Assembly (NCBI GenBank): GCA_029571985.1
Contig: JAKQVC010000099.1
Location: forward strand, 1-64,000
Direction of reading: 5' to 3'
Length of the DNA stretch: 64,000 bases
From: Bacteroidota bacterium
Lineage (GTDB): Bacteria; Bacteroidota; Bacteroidia; Chitinophagales; BACL12
Of the stretch, positions 53,420 through 61,762 are shown piece after piece (positions within the stretch are counted from its first letter, which is position 1; every line of letters starts with the position of its first letter). The notes beneath the pieces were generated by a model that did not search any database, had not been told where the DNA came from, and saw nothing but the letters and a program-made list of their open reading frames with translations. The position numbers and the translations under genes are program-made.

Positions 53420-55726
53420 ATGAAGAAATTTTACATTACTCTATTAGGTTTGTGCACTGTAGCAGGTTTGCAGGCGCAAATCGACCCGCCGTGCCTGGTT
53501 CCAGGGGCGGCTTTATGCGACAATTTTGATGCCTATACTGCCGGAGACCCGCTTGGTCCGGGCGCTTCCTGGTGGACAACCTGGAGCGGAACTGAGGGTG
53601 GTGCTGAGGATGGTTTAATCAGCGCTGATTATGCTTATTCCGGTGCAAACTCGGCCGTGGTACCTGAAGGAGGTTCTGCCGACGTAATTTTAAAACTCGG
53701 AAACCTGACAACAGGAAAATACAACCTCTATTGGCAAATGTATGTGCCTGATGGTAAAATGGGTTACTACAATATTCAGGAATCTGAAACACCCGGTGTA
53801 GCCTGGAATATGGAAGTATATTTCGGCAATGTAACCTCAGGCGATGGTTCATTTACAGTTCCGGTTGGTCCGGCATTTACTTATCCTGTTGATGAATGGT
53901 TTTTAATCGAGCATATTGTTGACCTTGACGCTAACACGATTGAGGTGAAATTAAACGGAACAACAATCATGTCAGATGCATTTGCCGGTAGCCTGGGTGC
54001 TATCGATTTTTATTCAGCAGGTGCGAACAACAGAATGTATATGGATGATGTTGTTTTAATGCCTGTATTGCCTGCTGAGGCTTGTGCAATTCCGGGAGCT
54101 ATTTTCTGTGACAATATCGACACGTATACTGCCGGTGACGCGGTAGGTCCTTATGCCGAATGGTGGTCAACCTGGAGCGGAGTTGAAGGTGGTGCAGAAG
54201 ATGGTGTGGTGAGTGATGCGTATGCGTATTCAGGTACCAATTCTGTTCTGATTCCCGGAACCGGCTCAACAGATTGTGTATTGAAATTAGGCGATGCCAC
54301 CACCGGCAAATTGCGTTTGGAGTGGCAAATGTATGTGCCTTCAGGTAAAACAGCTTATTATAATATTCAGGAAACAGAAATACCGGGTGTTGCCTGGAAT
54401 CTGGAATTATATTTCGGAGATGTAACAGAAGGTACAGGTGAATTTACCGTACCGGCTGCTGGTCCAACATTCAGTTATCCTGTTGATCAATGGTTTTTAG
54501 TAGAGCATATTGTTGATTTAGATGCCGATAATATTCAGGTATATATCGATGGTGCTTTAGTACTGGATGATGCCTACACCGGAAATTTAGGTGGTGTAGA
54601 TTATTATTCATGGAGTGGCACCAATACCTATTATCTCGATGATGTATTATACATTCCGGAAGTGGAAGTAGCTGAGCCTTGTGATGTTCCTGGCGCAGAT
54701 TTTTGTGATAATATGGATACCTATCCTGAAGGCCCATTAGGACCAAATGCCGACTGGTGGTCAACATGGAGCGGAACTGAAGGTGGTGCTGAAGATGGTA
54801 TTGTGAGCATGGATTATGCGTATTCCGGAACAAATTCTGCTTTAATTCCTGAAGGTGGCGTTACAGATGTCATTTTGAAATTGGGCAATTTATCATCCGG
54901 TAAATACAATTTATACTGGCAAATGTATGTGCCATCAGGTTCACATGGTTATTATAATATTCAGGAAACAGAAGTGCCGGGTGTGGCATGGAATGCTGAA
55001 TTATATTTTGGTTTAACCACACCGGGTGAAGGTGAGGTATCTGTACCTGCTGAAGTTGCATTTACTTATCCACCAGATGCGTGGTTCCTGGTTGAACATA
55101 TTATTGATATGGATGCCAATACAATCGAAATTAAAATTAACGGAACAACTATTTTATCTGAGGCATATGCCGGTAATATGGGTGGGGTTGATTTTTATTC
55201 GATTGATGGATTAAACCGATATTATATTGATGATGTAGTATTAATGCCAATGGATCCAACAGATCTCAACACCTATTATGAAGATGCTGATGGAGATGAG
55301 TATGGCAATGCTGCCGTTTCTATCGATGTTGCCGGTGGTGCACCAACTGGTTATGTAAGCGATAATACCGATTGTGATGATACTAACGCTGCTATTAATC
55401 CCGGTGCTACTGAGGTGTTTAATGGTGTAGATGATGATTGTGATAATTCTATTGATGAAGGTACAATTGATATCACAACTAAAGATCCATCAGTAATTAC
55501 GGTTTATCCGAATCCTGCCGATGCGCAAATTACAATTGCATTGCAGGAAGGTGCAACACAGGGTATATTGATGTTGCAAAATCAAATCGGACAAACCCTG
55601 ATGCTGGAAGCGGCTAATGGACGTTCATTTATTCAATTGGATGTATCTGCATTACCTGCAGGTATTTACACCATCCAATTGCAAACAGGAACAGCTATTG
55701 GCGTGCAGCAAATTGTTATTGAATAA
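53420..55726 (+). CDS. Triplicated-module secreted protein with MopE repeat and T9SS sorting domain
   Basis: A 768-residue exported protein. The signal peptide ends at LQAQ (20). Three similar modules of about 198 residues begin at C25, C222 and C421 (pattern: CxxPGAxxCDNxDxY...WWSTWSGxEGGAEDG, then YNIQETExPGVAWN and YSVDxWFLVEHI(V/I)D). This resembles a concanavalin/LamG-like beta sandwich; the two Cys could form a disulfide. A MopE-type metal-binding motif (about 615-685, YYEDADGDEYG and DCDDTNAAINPGATEVFNG) and a T9SS type A tail follow. Ligand unknown; carbohydrate or surface adhesion is a guess. Confidence 0.9.
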   Translation: MKKFYITLLGLCTVAGLQAQIDPPCLVPGAALCDNFDAYTAGDPLGPGASWWTTWSGTEGGAEDGLISADYAYSGANSAVVPEGGSADVILKLGNLTTGKYNLYWQMYVPDGKMGYYNIQESETPGVAWNMEVYFGNVTSGDGSFTVPVGPAFTYPVDEWFLIEHIVDLDANTIEVKLNGTTIMSDAFAGSLGAIDFYSAGANNRMYMDDVVLMPVLPAEACAIPGAIFCDNIDTYTAGDAVGPYAEWWSTWSGVEGGAEDGVVSDAYAYSGTNSVLIPGTGSTDCVLKLGDATTGKLRLEWQMYVPSGKTAYYNIQETEIPGVAWNLELYFGDVTEGTGEFTVPAAGPTFSYPVDQWFLVEHIVDLDADNIQVYIDGALVLDDAYTGNLGGVDYYSWSGTNTYYLDDVLYIPEVEVAEPCDVPGADFCDNMDTYPEGPLGPNADWWSTWSGTEGGAEDGIVSMDYAYSGTNSALIPEGGVTDVILKLGNLSSGKYNLYWQMYVPSGSHGYYNIQETEVPGVAWNAELYFGLTTPGEGEVSVPAEVAFTYPPDAWFLVEHIIDMDANTIEIKINGTTILSEAYAGNMGGVDFYSIDGLNRYYIDDVVLMPMDPTDLNTYYEDADGDEYGNAAVSIDVAGGAPTGYVSDNTDCDDTNAAINPGATEVFNGVDDDCDNSIDEGTIDITTKDPSVITVYPNPADAQITIALQEGATQGILMLQNQIGQTLMLEAANGRSFIQLDVSALPAGIYTIQLQTGTAIGVQQIVIE

Positions 55727-55746
55727 ATACAAATTTATAATTATTA

Positions 55747-55785
55747 AAAAGCTGCCTCTTGAATTAGAGGCAGCTTTTTTTTTTT
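55747..55785 (+). terminator. Terminator of the triplicated-module gene
   Basis: AAAAGCTGCCTCT pairs with AGAGGCAGCTTTT around TGAATT, then ten T residues, 20 bases past the stop. Confidence 0.92.
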
Positions 55786-55830
55786 GATGAATATCATTGT
55801 ATTTCCTTTATTCCTTATTCCTTTTAAAAA

Positions 55831-55861
55831 GGTAGTGAGTAGTGGGTATTGAGTAGTGAGA
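55831..55861. repeat. 31-base perfect inverted repeat, left arm
   Basis: The arm is built of GTAGTGA-type units. It is the exact reverse complement of 55959-55989. Confidence 0.75.
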
Positions 55862-55958
55862 CAATGCAGGGATTTTGGTGGAGAAGGAGATTATACTTTT
55901 AGTTAATATTATCATAAGAAAAAGCTGTATTGAAAGGCCGCAGGCCTTATTGCATTTA

Positions 55959-55989
55959 TCTCACTACTCAATACCCACTACTCACTACC
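55959..55989. repeat. 31-base perfect inverted repeat, right arm
   Basis: Exact reverse complement of 55831-55861, built of CACTACTC-type units like the array at 43471. The 97 bases between the arms have no gene. Confidence 0.75.
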
Positions 55990-56092
55990 CGCCCATTCAA
56001 AACAAAAATCCTTATTCCTTATACCTCATTCCTATTAAAACGAGGCCACGCCATGAGGCGCGCAGGCGTGAAGTCGGGGAGACGGTAAGTGG

Positions 56093-56932
56093 TTATTGGA
56101 TGATGATGAGGTGTTTGGTTTCTGTGATTACGGAAGTGGTTTGGAGGGTGTAGAAGTAATTGCCGGGTATTAAATTGTTTGTTGGGATTTGGATGGAGCT
56201 GTAGGCGTTGGTGACCGGGTAGCGTGCAATTTCTTCGCCGGTAATGCGAAATAAAATGATTTCGCCGGTGGTGTTGCCTTCCGGGAGGGTGTAGTCGATG
56301 GTTGTGGCTTGTTGTGCTGGGTTAGGGTAGGGGTTGGATAAGGCGCTATAGGTTGAAACCAATTGTGTGTTGGCAACATCAATCTCGGTGCCTAACATGC
56401 CGCCGAGTCCGAACACTTTCGCTTCTCCGGTTTCATAGCTTAACATGAGTTTAGTGCCATTGTCGGTATTGTAAATCGGATATTGCTGGGCGTGCATAGT
56501 CAGAATAACATCCGGACTTCCCAGTTCTGAAAATAACAGTTCGCCGGTTTCATTATATACCTGTGTTATTTTATACGTGCCGGAATCAACAACGTACATA
56601 AACTCCAGTTTGTCGTCGAGATTAAATAAATGTTCAGAGATGTACATTATATATCCGATGGTGAAGTAGGGTGATGCGGTGTACACCATATCCAGCGATA
56701 TATTCTTCACCAGACTGTGGTCCATATCATAAAGAGAAATCAATTTCCCGCACCGATTAATTTTCACGTAGCGTTCACCGCTGGCTTCGAGTTTTAAATA
56801 CATCAGCTGACTGGAACCAGGGCCCGGACAAAAATTATAGGTTGCGGCGCTGTCGTAAGTATGTTCGAGCGTGAACTGTGCTTGTGCATGGGTGCCCATG
56901 ATAAGCAGGAGAATAACGAGGAGTTGTTTCAT
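56093..56932 (-). CDS. Secreted protein with T9SS sorting domain
   Basis: A 279-residue exported protein with signal peptide MKQLLVILLLIMGTHAQA and a beta-rich mature part of alternating short strands (YLKLEASGERYVKINRCGKLISLYDMDHSLVKNI). A T9SS type A tail (about 205-279, NPYPNPAQQATTIDYTLPEGNTTGEIILFRITGEEIARYPV) is complete. The body is not recognised; the strand periodicity suggests a propeller-like or small beta domain. The gene is isolated, bounded by the repeat region and a 224-base gap. Confidence 0.82.
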   Translation of the reverse strand: MKQLLVILLLIMGTHAQAQFTLEHTYDSAATYNFCPGPGSSQLMYLKLEASGERYVKINRCGKLISLYDMDHSLVKNISLDMVYTASPYFTIGYIMYISEHLFNLDDKLEFMYVVDSGTYKITQVYNETGELLFSELGSPDVILTMHAQQYPIYNTDNGTKLMLSYETGEAKVFGLGGMLGTEIDVANTQLVSTYSALSNPYPNPAQQATTIDYTLPEGNTTGEIILFRITGEEIARYPVTNAYSSIQIPTNNLIPGNYFYTLQTTSVITETKHLIIIQ

Positions 56933-57156
56933 GATAGCGTGATTTATGCAGGATAAATATACGGAATCATGGAGTTGAATACCAGGTGATAAATAAATGC
57001 GGTGGATGGGTTAATAAGTGCAGCTTGCCTAAAGTGTGTGATGTAAACGTTTGGTGTTTGAAATGAAGCGAGAGGGTATTTAAGCTAAGTGTTACCGGCA
57101 CATGATATGGTTGAATATGGTAAAACACCAAACTTTTAGTTTAGATGCTCAATTGC
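56933..57156. other. Short intergenic gap
   Basis: About 220 bases between two minus-strand T9SS genes. No clear terminator, promoter box or repeat was seen. Confidence 0.5.
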
Positions 57157-59457
57157 TTATTTTTTAATAACCTTATTAATTGAAGTGAAATTTTCGCCAA
57201 CAACCTTTACAAAATATATTCCTGCTGGTAAATAGCTCACATTAAGGCGATTTCCAAGACCGGTTAGCATTATTTCTCCCACATTATTCAGTATTATTAC
57301 CTGAATCATTTCATTTGCTGGGGTTTCTATGGTGAGATAATTATCTGCCGGATTTGGGTATATCGAAATGCTCATATGATTGACTGCCTCGATGGAATTA
57401 AATCCTTCATCAACCAAACCGTTACAATTATTATCAATACCATCTAATATTTCAGTTGCACCCGGATGTACATCCGGATTGGTATCATCGCAATCAGTAC
57501 TATCAAGGACAAAACCAGGAATTGAAGCACACCAAAGTGAATCAATTAATGCGTCACCATAATTATCTGTGTCAGCATCTACATAATATGTGTCAAAGGG
57601 CAATCCTTCGTCTCTATTTCCATCGCAATTATCATCCATGCCATTGCATACTTCCGGGATACCCGGGTTGATATCCGGGTTGCTGTCGTTGCAATCGGTG
57701 CTATCTGTAACGTAACCTGGAATAGGAGTACATCCAATTGTATCTATCAACGCATAGCCATATTCATCTCCATCAGCATCCAAATAATAGGTGTAGAATG
57801 TCAATCCTTCATCAATCATTTCATTGCAATTATCATCTATACCATTGCATACTTCAGCTGTCCCCGGGTAGATATCGGGGTTGGTATCATTACAATCTGT
57901 ACTATCAGCCACGTATCCGGGAATAATTGAACATCCCAAGGTATCAATCAAAGCATTGCCATAAGCATCACCATCAGCATCAATATAATACGTAAACATG
58001 GGCCAACCTTCGTCAATAATTCCATTACAATTATCATCAAAGCCATTACAAATTTCCTGCGTTAGCAAGCAATCCGGTCCAAGTTTTACAATCCAAAAAT
58101 CCAGTCCACCCATGGATGCCTCCGTTTTATTACCTGACAATCCTGATTGGGATGAACCACCAATAATATAGCCGTTATCAGGTGTTGGTTCTACACTGCC
58201 AAATTCATCATAATTTGTGCCGCCAATTACTTTCTGCCATTGTATACTACCAAGACTATCGATTTTTACAATCCAATAATCATAGCCATTTATCACGCCA
58301 CCTCCGCCCCAATGTGGTTCAGTCTTATTGCCGGAAACATCTGATTTTGAATAACCGCCTAGCACAAAACCTGTATCGGTTGTTTGATGGACGGACATCA
58401 GGATATCGTCTGAATTTCCGCCAAACGCATTCTGCCATTCAATAGCACCGATCGAATTAATTTTTACTACCCAGTAATCCCGTAATCCGAAATTGTTTTC
58501 TGTTTTATTTCCATTTGAACCGGAGTAAGAATGTCCAGCCAAAATATAGCCACCATCAATTGTTTGTTTGACTCCCTCGCTAAAAAAAAGCCGATCAACC
58601 TGATTCCCGCCAAATCCCCGATCCCATTGTATATAGCCTATACTATCAATTTTTACAATCCAATAATCGTCACTACCGAAATTATTCGCTGTTTTATCTC
58701 CGGAAATATCTGATACGGATGTACCGCCGAGTATATACCCTGAATCATTGGTTTGTACAAATGAATACAACCAATCTGAACTTGATCCGCCTATTGTTTT
58801 GTCCCATTCAATTTCGCCAAGGGAGCTTAGTTTAACTATCCAATAATCTGTACTTGTGCTTGTTGCTGATTTGTCGCCGGAAGCTTCCGAATCAGACCAG
58901 CCCCCAATTAGATATCCCCCATCAATAGTTTGCACTACACAAGTCAACACTTCAGATTCATTACCGCCGATGGTATTTTCCCATTCAATTATGCCATTGG
59001 CATCTAATTTAATTATCCAATAATCTGATCGATTATAGAGGTTGACACCGGCATAATATCCGTCTCCTATTGCGTTTTCAGATTTATCATAGGAGCTATC
59101 AGAATAGGATGTTCCGCCAAGCAGGTATCCTCCATCACTTGTTTGAATAATAGCGGAAGCGTAGTCTGTAGTGTCGCCCGCAAGTGTATTTTGCCATTCT
59201 ATATTACCGAGGCTATCCAGTTTCAACACCCAACAATCGCCAAACCCGGTGCCATAAAATTCTTCGGTTTTATCTCCGGAAATTCCGGACATAGAGTTGC
59301 CCGCAATAATAAACCCATTATCCGCCGTTGGATGGATGGCATATGCCTCATCAAGATTATTTCCCCCTATAGTATTTTGCCATTCGATTGCAGGCGCTTG
59401 TGCAAAACAAGTTAACGCGATTGTAATCAAGTAAATAATGCAAAAAACATGTTTCAT
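57157..59457 (-). CDS. Large secreted WIVK-repeat and MopE-repeat protein with T9SS sorting domain
   Basis: A 766-residue exported protein. The signal peptide (1-19) is followed by about seven units of 58-66 residues (about 22-465). Each unit contains DYWIVKLDSxGxIEWxxxxGG, a QTxDGGYIxGG strand and SxSGDKTExx, and they probably form a propeller. Residues about 465-685 hold one partial and three complete MopE-type motifs (YYxDADGDxYGxALIDxxxC and PGYVxDSTDCNDxNPDxxPG, CNGxDDNC). A T9SS type A tail completes it. The Asp-rich MopE repeats probably bind calcium or another metal. Its role is probably adhesion or surface structure. Confidence 0.9.
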   Translation of the reverse strand: MKHVFCIIYLITIALTCFAQAPAIEWQNTIGGNNLDEAYAIHPTADNGFIIAGNSMSGISGDKTEEFYGTGFGDCWVLKLDSLGNIEWQNTLAGDTTDYASAIIQTSDGGYLLGGTSYSDSSYDKSENAIGDGYYAGVNLYNRSDYWIIKLDANGIIEWENTIGGNESEVLTCVVQTIDGGYLIGGWSDSEASGDKSATSTSTDYWIVKLSSLGEIEWDKTIGGSSSDWLYSFVQTNDSGYILGGTSVSDISGDKTANNFGSDDYWIVKIDSIGYIQWDRGFGGNQVDRLFFSEGVKQTIDGGYILAGHSYSGSNGNKTENNFGLRDYWVVKINSIGAIEWQNAFGGNSDDILMSVHQTTDTGFVLGGYSKSDVSGNKTEPHWGGGGVINGYDYWIVKIDSLGSIQWQKVIGGTNYDEFGSVEPTPDNGYIIGGSSQSGLSGNKTEASMGGLDFWIVKLGPDCLLTQEICNGFDDNCNGIIDEGWPMFTYYIDADGDAYGNALIDTLGCSIIPGYVADSTDCNDTNPDIYPGTAEVCNGIDDNCNEMIDEGLTFYTYYLDADGDEYGYALIDTIGCTPIPGYVTDSTDCNDSNPDINPGIPEVCNGMDDNCDGNRDEGLPFDTYYVDADTDNYGDALIDSLWCASIPGFVLDSTDCDDTNPDVHPGATEILDGIDNNCNGLVDEGFNSIEAVNHMSISIYPNPADNYLTIETPANEMIQVIILNNVGEIMLTGLGNRLNVSYLPAGIYFVKVVGENFTSINKVIKK

Positions 59458-59744
59458 TGTAGAATTAAGCTATAATTATCTGTGCAGATACGAAAAGCAC
59501 TCGTTTTAGATGGCACCTATAAATTGCCATATTGCAAAATCTAAGTTATTCTATTAAAGATACAATTTGTCCTCACAAAAATCGCATATGGATTGTTCCG
59601 AATATTGATTACATCTGAGGTGTTTATAGGATTTCCAAAAGTTGACATCAATCGAATTCAGAGATTTTTTCAGGGGTGTCTGCTTCTACGCATTCCTTTA
59701 ATAGCTTGGAACGCAAAGTAGCCATTTGTCTAAACCATCTGATA

Positions 59745-59843
59745 TGTCAGGCTATAACCTTACAAAAATGCTATATCTGTCAGGTATAAACCTGACAAAA
59801 GGTTATAAAATGTCAGGTTATATCCTTACTTTTGGTCATTATT
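59745..59843 (+). promoter_or_regulatory. Three phased TGTCAGG operator-like boxes
   Basis: TGTCAGG occurs at 59745, 59778 and 59811, exactly 33 bases apart. Each is followed by a TATAA-type stretch and CTTACA or CTGACA. The middle box has an inverted partner, CCTGACA, at 59791-59797, giving a TGTCAGGT/ACCTGACA palindrome. A period of 33 is about three helical turns, so sites face the same side. The most likely reader is the HTH protein encoded next. Confidence 0.6.
59827..59834 (+). promoter_or_regulatory. -7 promoter box (TACTTTTG) of the HTH-Fic operon
   Basis: A perfect TAnnTTTG match within the third 33-base unit and 31 bases before the start at 59865. A TGTCAGG box at 59811-59817 sits just upstream, where bound protein would block the polymerase. 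Confidence 0.55.
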
Positions 59844-59864
59844 CATCACGTAATGCCTTTGCAT

Positions 59865-60323
59865 ATGAACAAGAAAAGCTTACTGATACAGCAGCTCAGC
59901 AGAAAAATGACAGTTTTTGGATCTATACAGCAAACGGCTGTACCACCTTCCGGATGGATTAGGACCATCCGCAACGCCCTTGGTATGTCCTTGCAGCAGT
60001 TGGGTAAAAAGCTTTCTATCACAAGGCAGAGTGTGCAGGAGATGGAACAACGTGAGCAGGATGGAACCATCACCCTTAAATCGCTCAAGGAGGTGGCAAA
60101 GGCAATGGATATGCAATTGGTATATGCTTTTGTGCCGGTTGATGGTACTCTGGAAGACTTGATTGAGCGGAAAGCTACAGCCTTAGCCAGGCAAATTGTA
60201 ATGCGCACATCGAATTCTATGAAGTTGGAAGACCAACAGAACTCCACGGAAAGATTAGAGAAAGCGATTCAGGAAAGAGCAAATGCAATTAAAAATGAAA
60301 TGCCGAAGATATTATGGGATTAG
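59865..60323 (+). CDS. Mobile mystery protein A (HTH regulator)
   Basis: A 152-residue protein matching the family known as mobile mystery protein A. The N-terminus MNKKSLLIQQLSRK, then PSGWIRTIRNALGMS, and an XRE/HipB-like helix-turn-helix (about 31-80; LGMSLQQLGKKLSITRQSVQEMEQREQDGTIT) are typical, as is MDMQLVYAFVPVDGTLEDLIERKA. It probably binds its own promoter and serves as antitoxin or regulator of the Fic protein, which it overlaps by 10 bases. Earlier in-frame ATGs at 59832 and 59853 exist; ATG 59865 fits the family N-terminus. The mechanism is unproven. Confidence 0.88.
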   Translation: MNKKSLLIQQLSRKMTVFGSIQQTAVPPSGWIRTIRNALGMSLQQLGKKLSITRQSVQEMEQREQDGTITLKSLKEVAKAMDMQLVYAFVPVDGTLEDLIERKATALARQIVMRTSNSMKLEDQQNSTERLEKAIQERANAIKNEMPKILWD

Positions 60324-60910
60324 AGCTTGATTATATTTTCGGGCAAACACCTTTAGATGAGGATGAGAAAGATGCGCTTTTGATTGACTCAATTGTTACC
60401 CGTGGTGAATTGGATGAATTTGAGCAATTAAATATTGAAGAGGCTGTTGCATGGAGTTTAGGCCAAAATTTTAAAATTGAGGAACTATTTACGGAGTACT
60501 TTATTAAACATGTACACAAAAAAATGTTTGGCAATGTTTGGGAATGGGCTGGAAAATTTAGAAAGACAGATAAAAATATTGGCGTGGACAAAAACCAAAT
60601 TACTATTGAATTGAAAAAGTTAATAGATGATACCCGGCATTGGATTGAACACGATACCTACGAACCGGATGAAATTACGATTCGATTCAAGCATCGATTA
60701 GTAAGCATTCACTGTTTCCCAAATGGTAATGGCAGACATAGCCGATTACTTGCAGATATGATAGTTGAAAAAATATTTGGTCGCGAAGTGTTCTCATGGG
60801 GTGCGCATGATTTAGCGCCCGCAGGAAGTACCAGGAAAAAATATATTGATGCATTAAGGGCAGCGGATAAAGGAGATTATACACTTTTAATTGCATTTAG
60901 CAGATCATAA
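60314..60910 (+). CDS. Mobile mystery protein B (Fic-domain protein)
   Basis: A 198-residue Fic-domain protein of the mobile mystery protein B family. The Fic core HCFPNGNGR (H133-R141) is followed by HSRLLADMIVEKIFG. The Asn at 137 stands where canonical AMP-transferring Fic proteins have Asp/Glu, and Cys134 replaces Pro, so nucleotide transfer may be altered or absent. The N-terminal part has ELDEFEQLNIEEAVAW and WEWAGKFRKTDKNIGVD. It overlaps the HTH gene by 10 bases, so the two are translationally coupled. By analogy with other Fic-HTH pairs it may be a toxin, but that is inferred. Confidence 0.9.
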   Translation: MGLELDYIFGQTPLDEDEKDALLIDSIVTRGELDEFEQLNIEEAVAWSLGQNFKIEELFTEYFIKHVHKKMFGNVWEWAGKFRKTDKNIGVDKNQITIELKKLIDDTRHWIEHDTYEPDEITIRFKHRLVSIHCFPNGNGRHSRLLADMIVEKIFGREVFSWGAHDLAPAGSTRKKYIDALRAADKGDYTLLIAFSRS

Positions 60911-60962
60911 ACTCCGCTTTCAATCACACAAATTTTTTATCTTTCCAGTAAAATCACCTCTT

Positions 60963-61724
60963 ATGAAAATGAGCACAGTTGGATGGATTGGCATATCCAT
61001 TGGCATACTTGGCGGACTTGTAGGGTTGGCGGCAGGCATTATGGCTGAACCTAAGGAGGGTTCAATTTTTGCGATCGTTTTTGTTTCCATATTTTTTATG
61101 GTTTATTGGTTTTTTATTCGACCGATGATTACGACAAACCGTTTATTAAAAACCGGTGAACAACGCAGCGGAAAAATATTGGAAGTGTGGGATACGAATG
61201 TTACCATAAATAACAACCCACAGGTAGGTATGTTGGTGGAAGTGAAGGACAAATACGGGAAAACCTATCAGGTGAAAACAAAGCGTGTTATTTCCAGATT
61301 GGAAGTGGGGGATGTGCGCCCCGGTCTGTTGGTGACAGTGCGTGTAGACCCTCAAAATGAGCAAAAAATTGCCATAGAATCTTTCGGTGTAGCAGGGGAT
61401 GCAAATTATACCATGAATGAGTATGAAAAGCATTTGCATCAAATACTCGGACAGATAGATGAAGAAAATAAAGAAATTTTGCTATCCGGTATTTCTGCAG
61501 AAGCTAAGGTTGTTGGTTATTACGACCTGAATATAAAAGTAAATGGCGATAACCCGCTGGTGATGTTATTTCTTGAAATATACCCCGGCTTACAAACACC
61601 TTTTTATGGTGAAGCGAAAGGAGCAATAGCAGCACAGTCGGTATATAAATTTCAACCGGGAAGTATGATCACCGTAAAATATGATCCCAAAAACACTTCG
61701 AGGGTGACGGTGGAGCATAGTTAG
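60963..61724 (+). CDS. Membrane protein with duplicated C-terminal beta domain
   Basis: A 253-residue protein. Two membrane helices at the N-terminus (about 6-26 and 36-55) precede two related cytoplasmic or periplasmic halves. The first has RSGKILEVWDTNVTINNNPQVGMLVEVKDKYG (about 75-105), the second SAEAKVVGYYDLNIKVNGDNPLVMLFLEIYP (about 180-210). Both carry the motif N-P-x-V-x-x-x-x-E. Such domains occur in uncharacterised membrane proteins of many bacteria (DUF3592-like). It follows the Fic gene by 52 bases and could be part of the same transfer unit. The upstream in-frame start at 60891 would overlap the Fic gene and was rejected. Confidence 0.78.
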   Translation: MKMSTVGWIGISIGILGGLVGLAAGIMAEPKEGSIFAIVFVSIFFMVYWFFIRPMITTNRLLKTGEQRSGKILEVWDTNVTINNNPQVGMLVEVKDKYGKTYQVKTKRVISRLEVGDVRPGLLVTVRVDPQNEQKIAIESFGVAGDANYTMNEYEKHLHQILGQIDEENKEILLSGISAEAKVVGYYDLNIKVNGDNPLVMLFLEIYPGLQTPFYGEAKGAIAAQSVYKFQPGSMITVKYDPKNTSRVTVEHS

Positions 61725-61762
61725 GGCATTAATGAATATCAAAATTATTAATCAAATAGTGT

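Larger units (their letters stand above)
55786..56092. other. Inverted-repeat and micro-repeat intergenic region
   Basis: About 300 bases without a gene. It contains a 31-base perfect inverted repeat with arms about 100 bases apart, TTCCTTATTCC-type units like those at 43022, and a small AAGGCC/GGCCTT hairpin (55934-55948). Confidence 0.7.
59458..59864. other. Intergenic region before the mobile mystery module
   Basis: About 400 bases. The left 280 bases are AT-rich with no feature I could identify. The right part holds three TGTCAGG boxes spaced exactly 33 bases apart and the promoter of the HTH gene. Confidence 0.7.
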
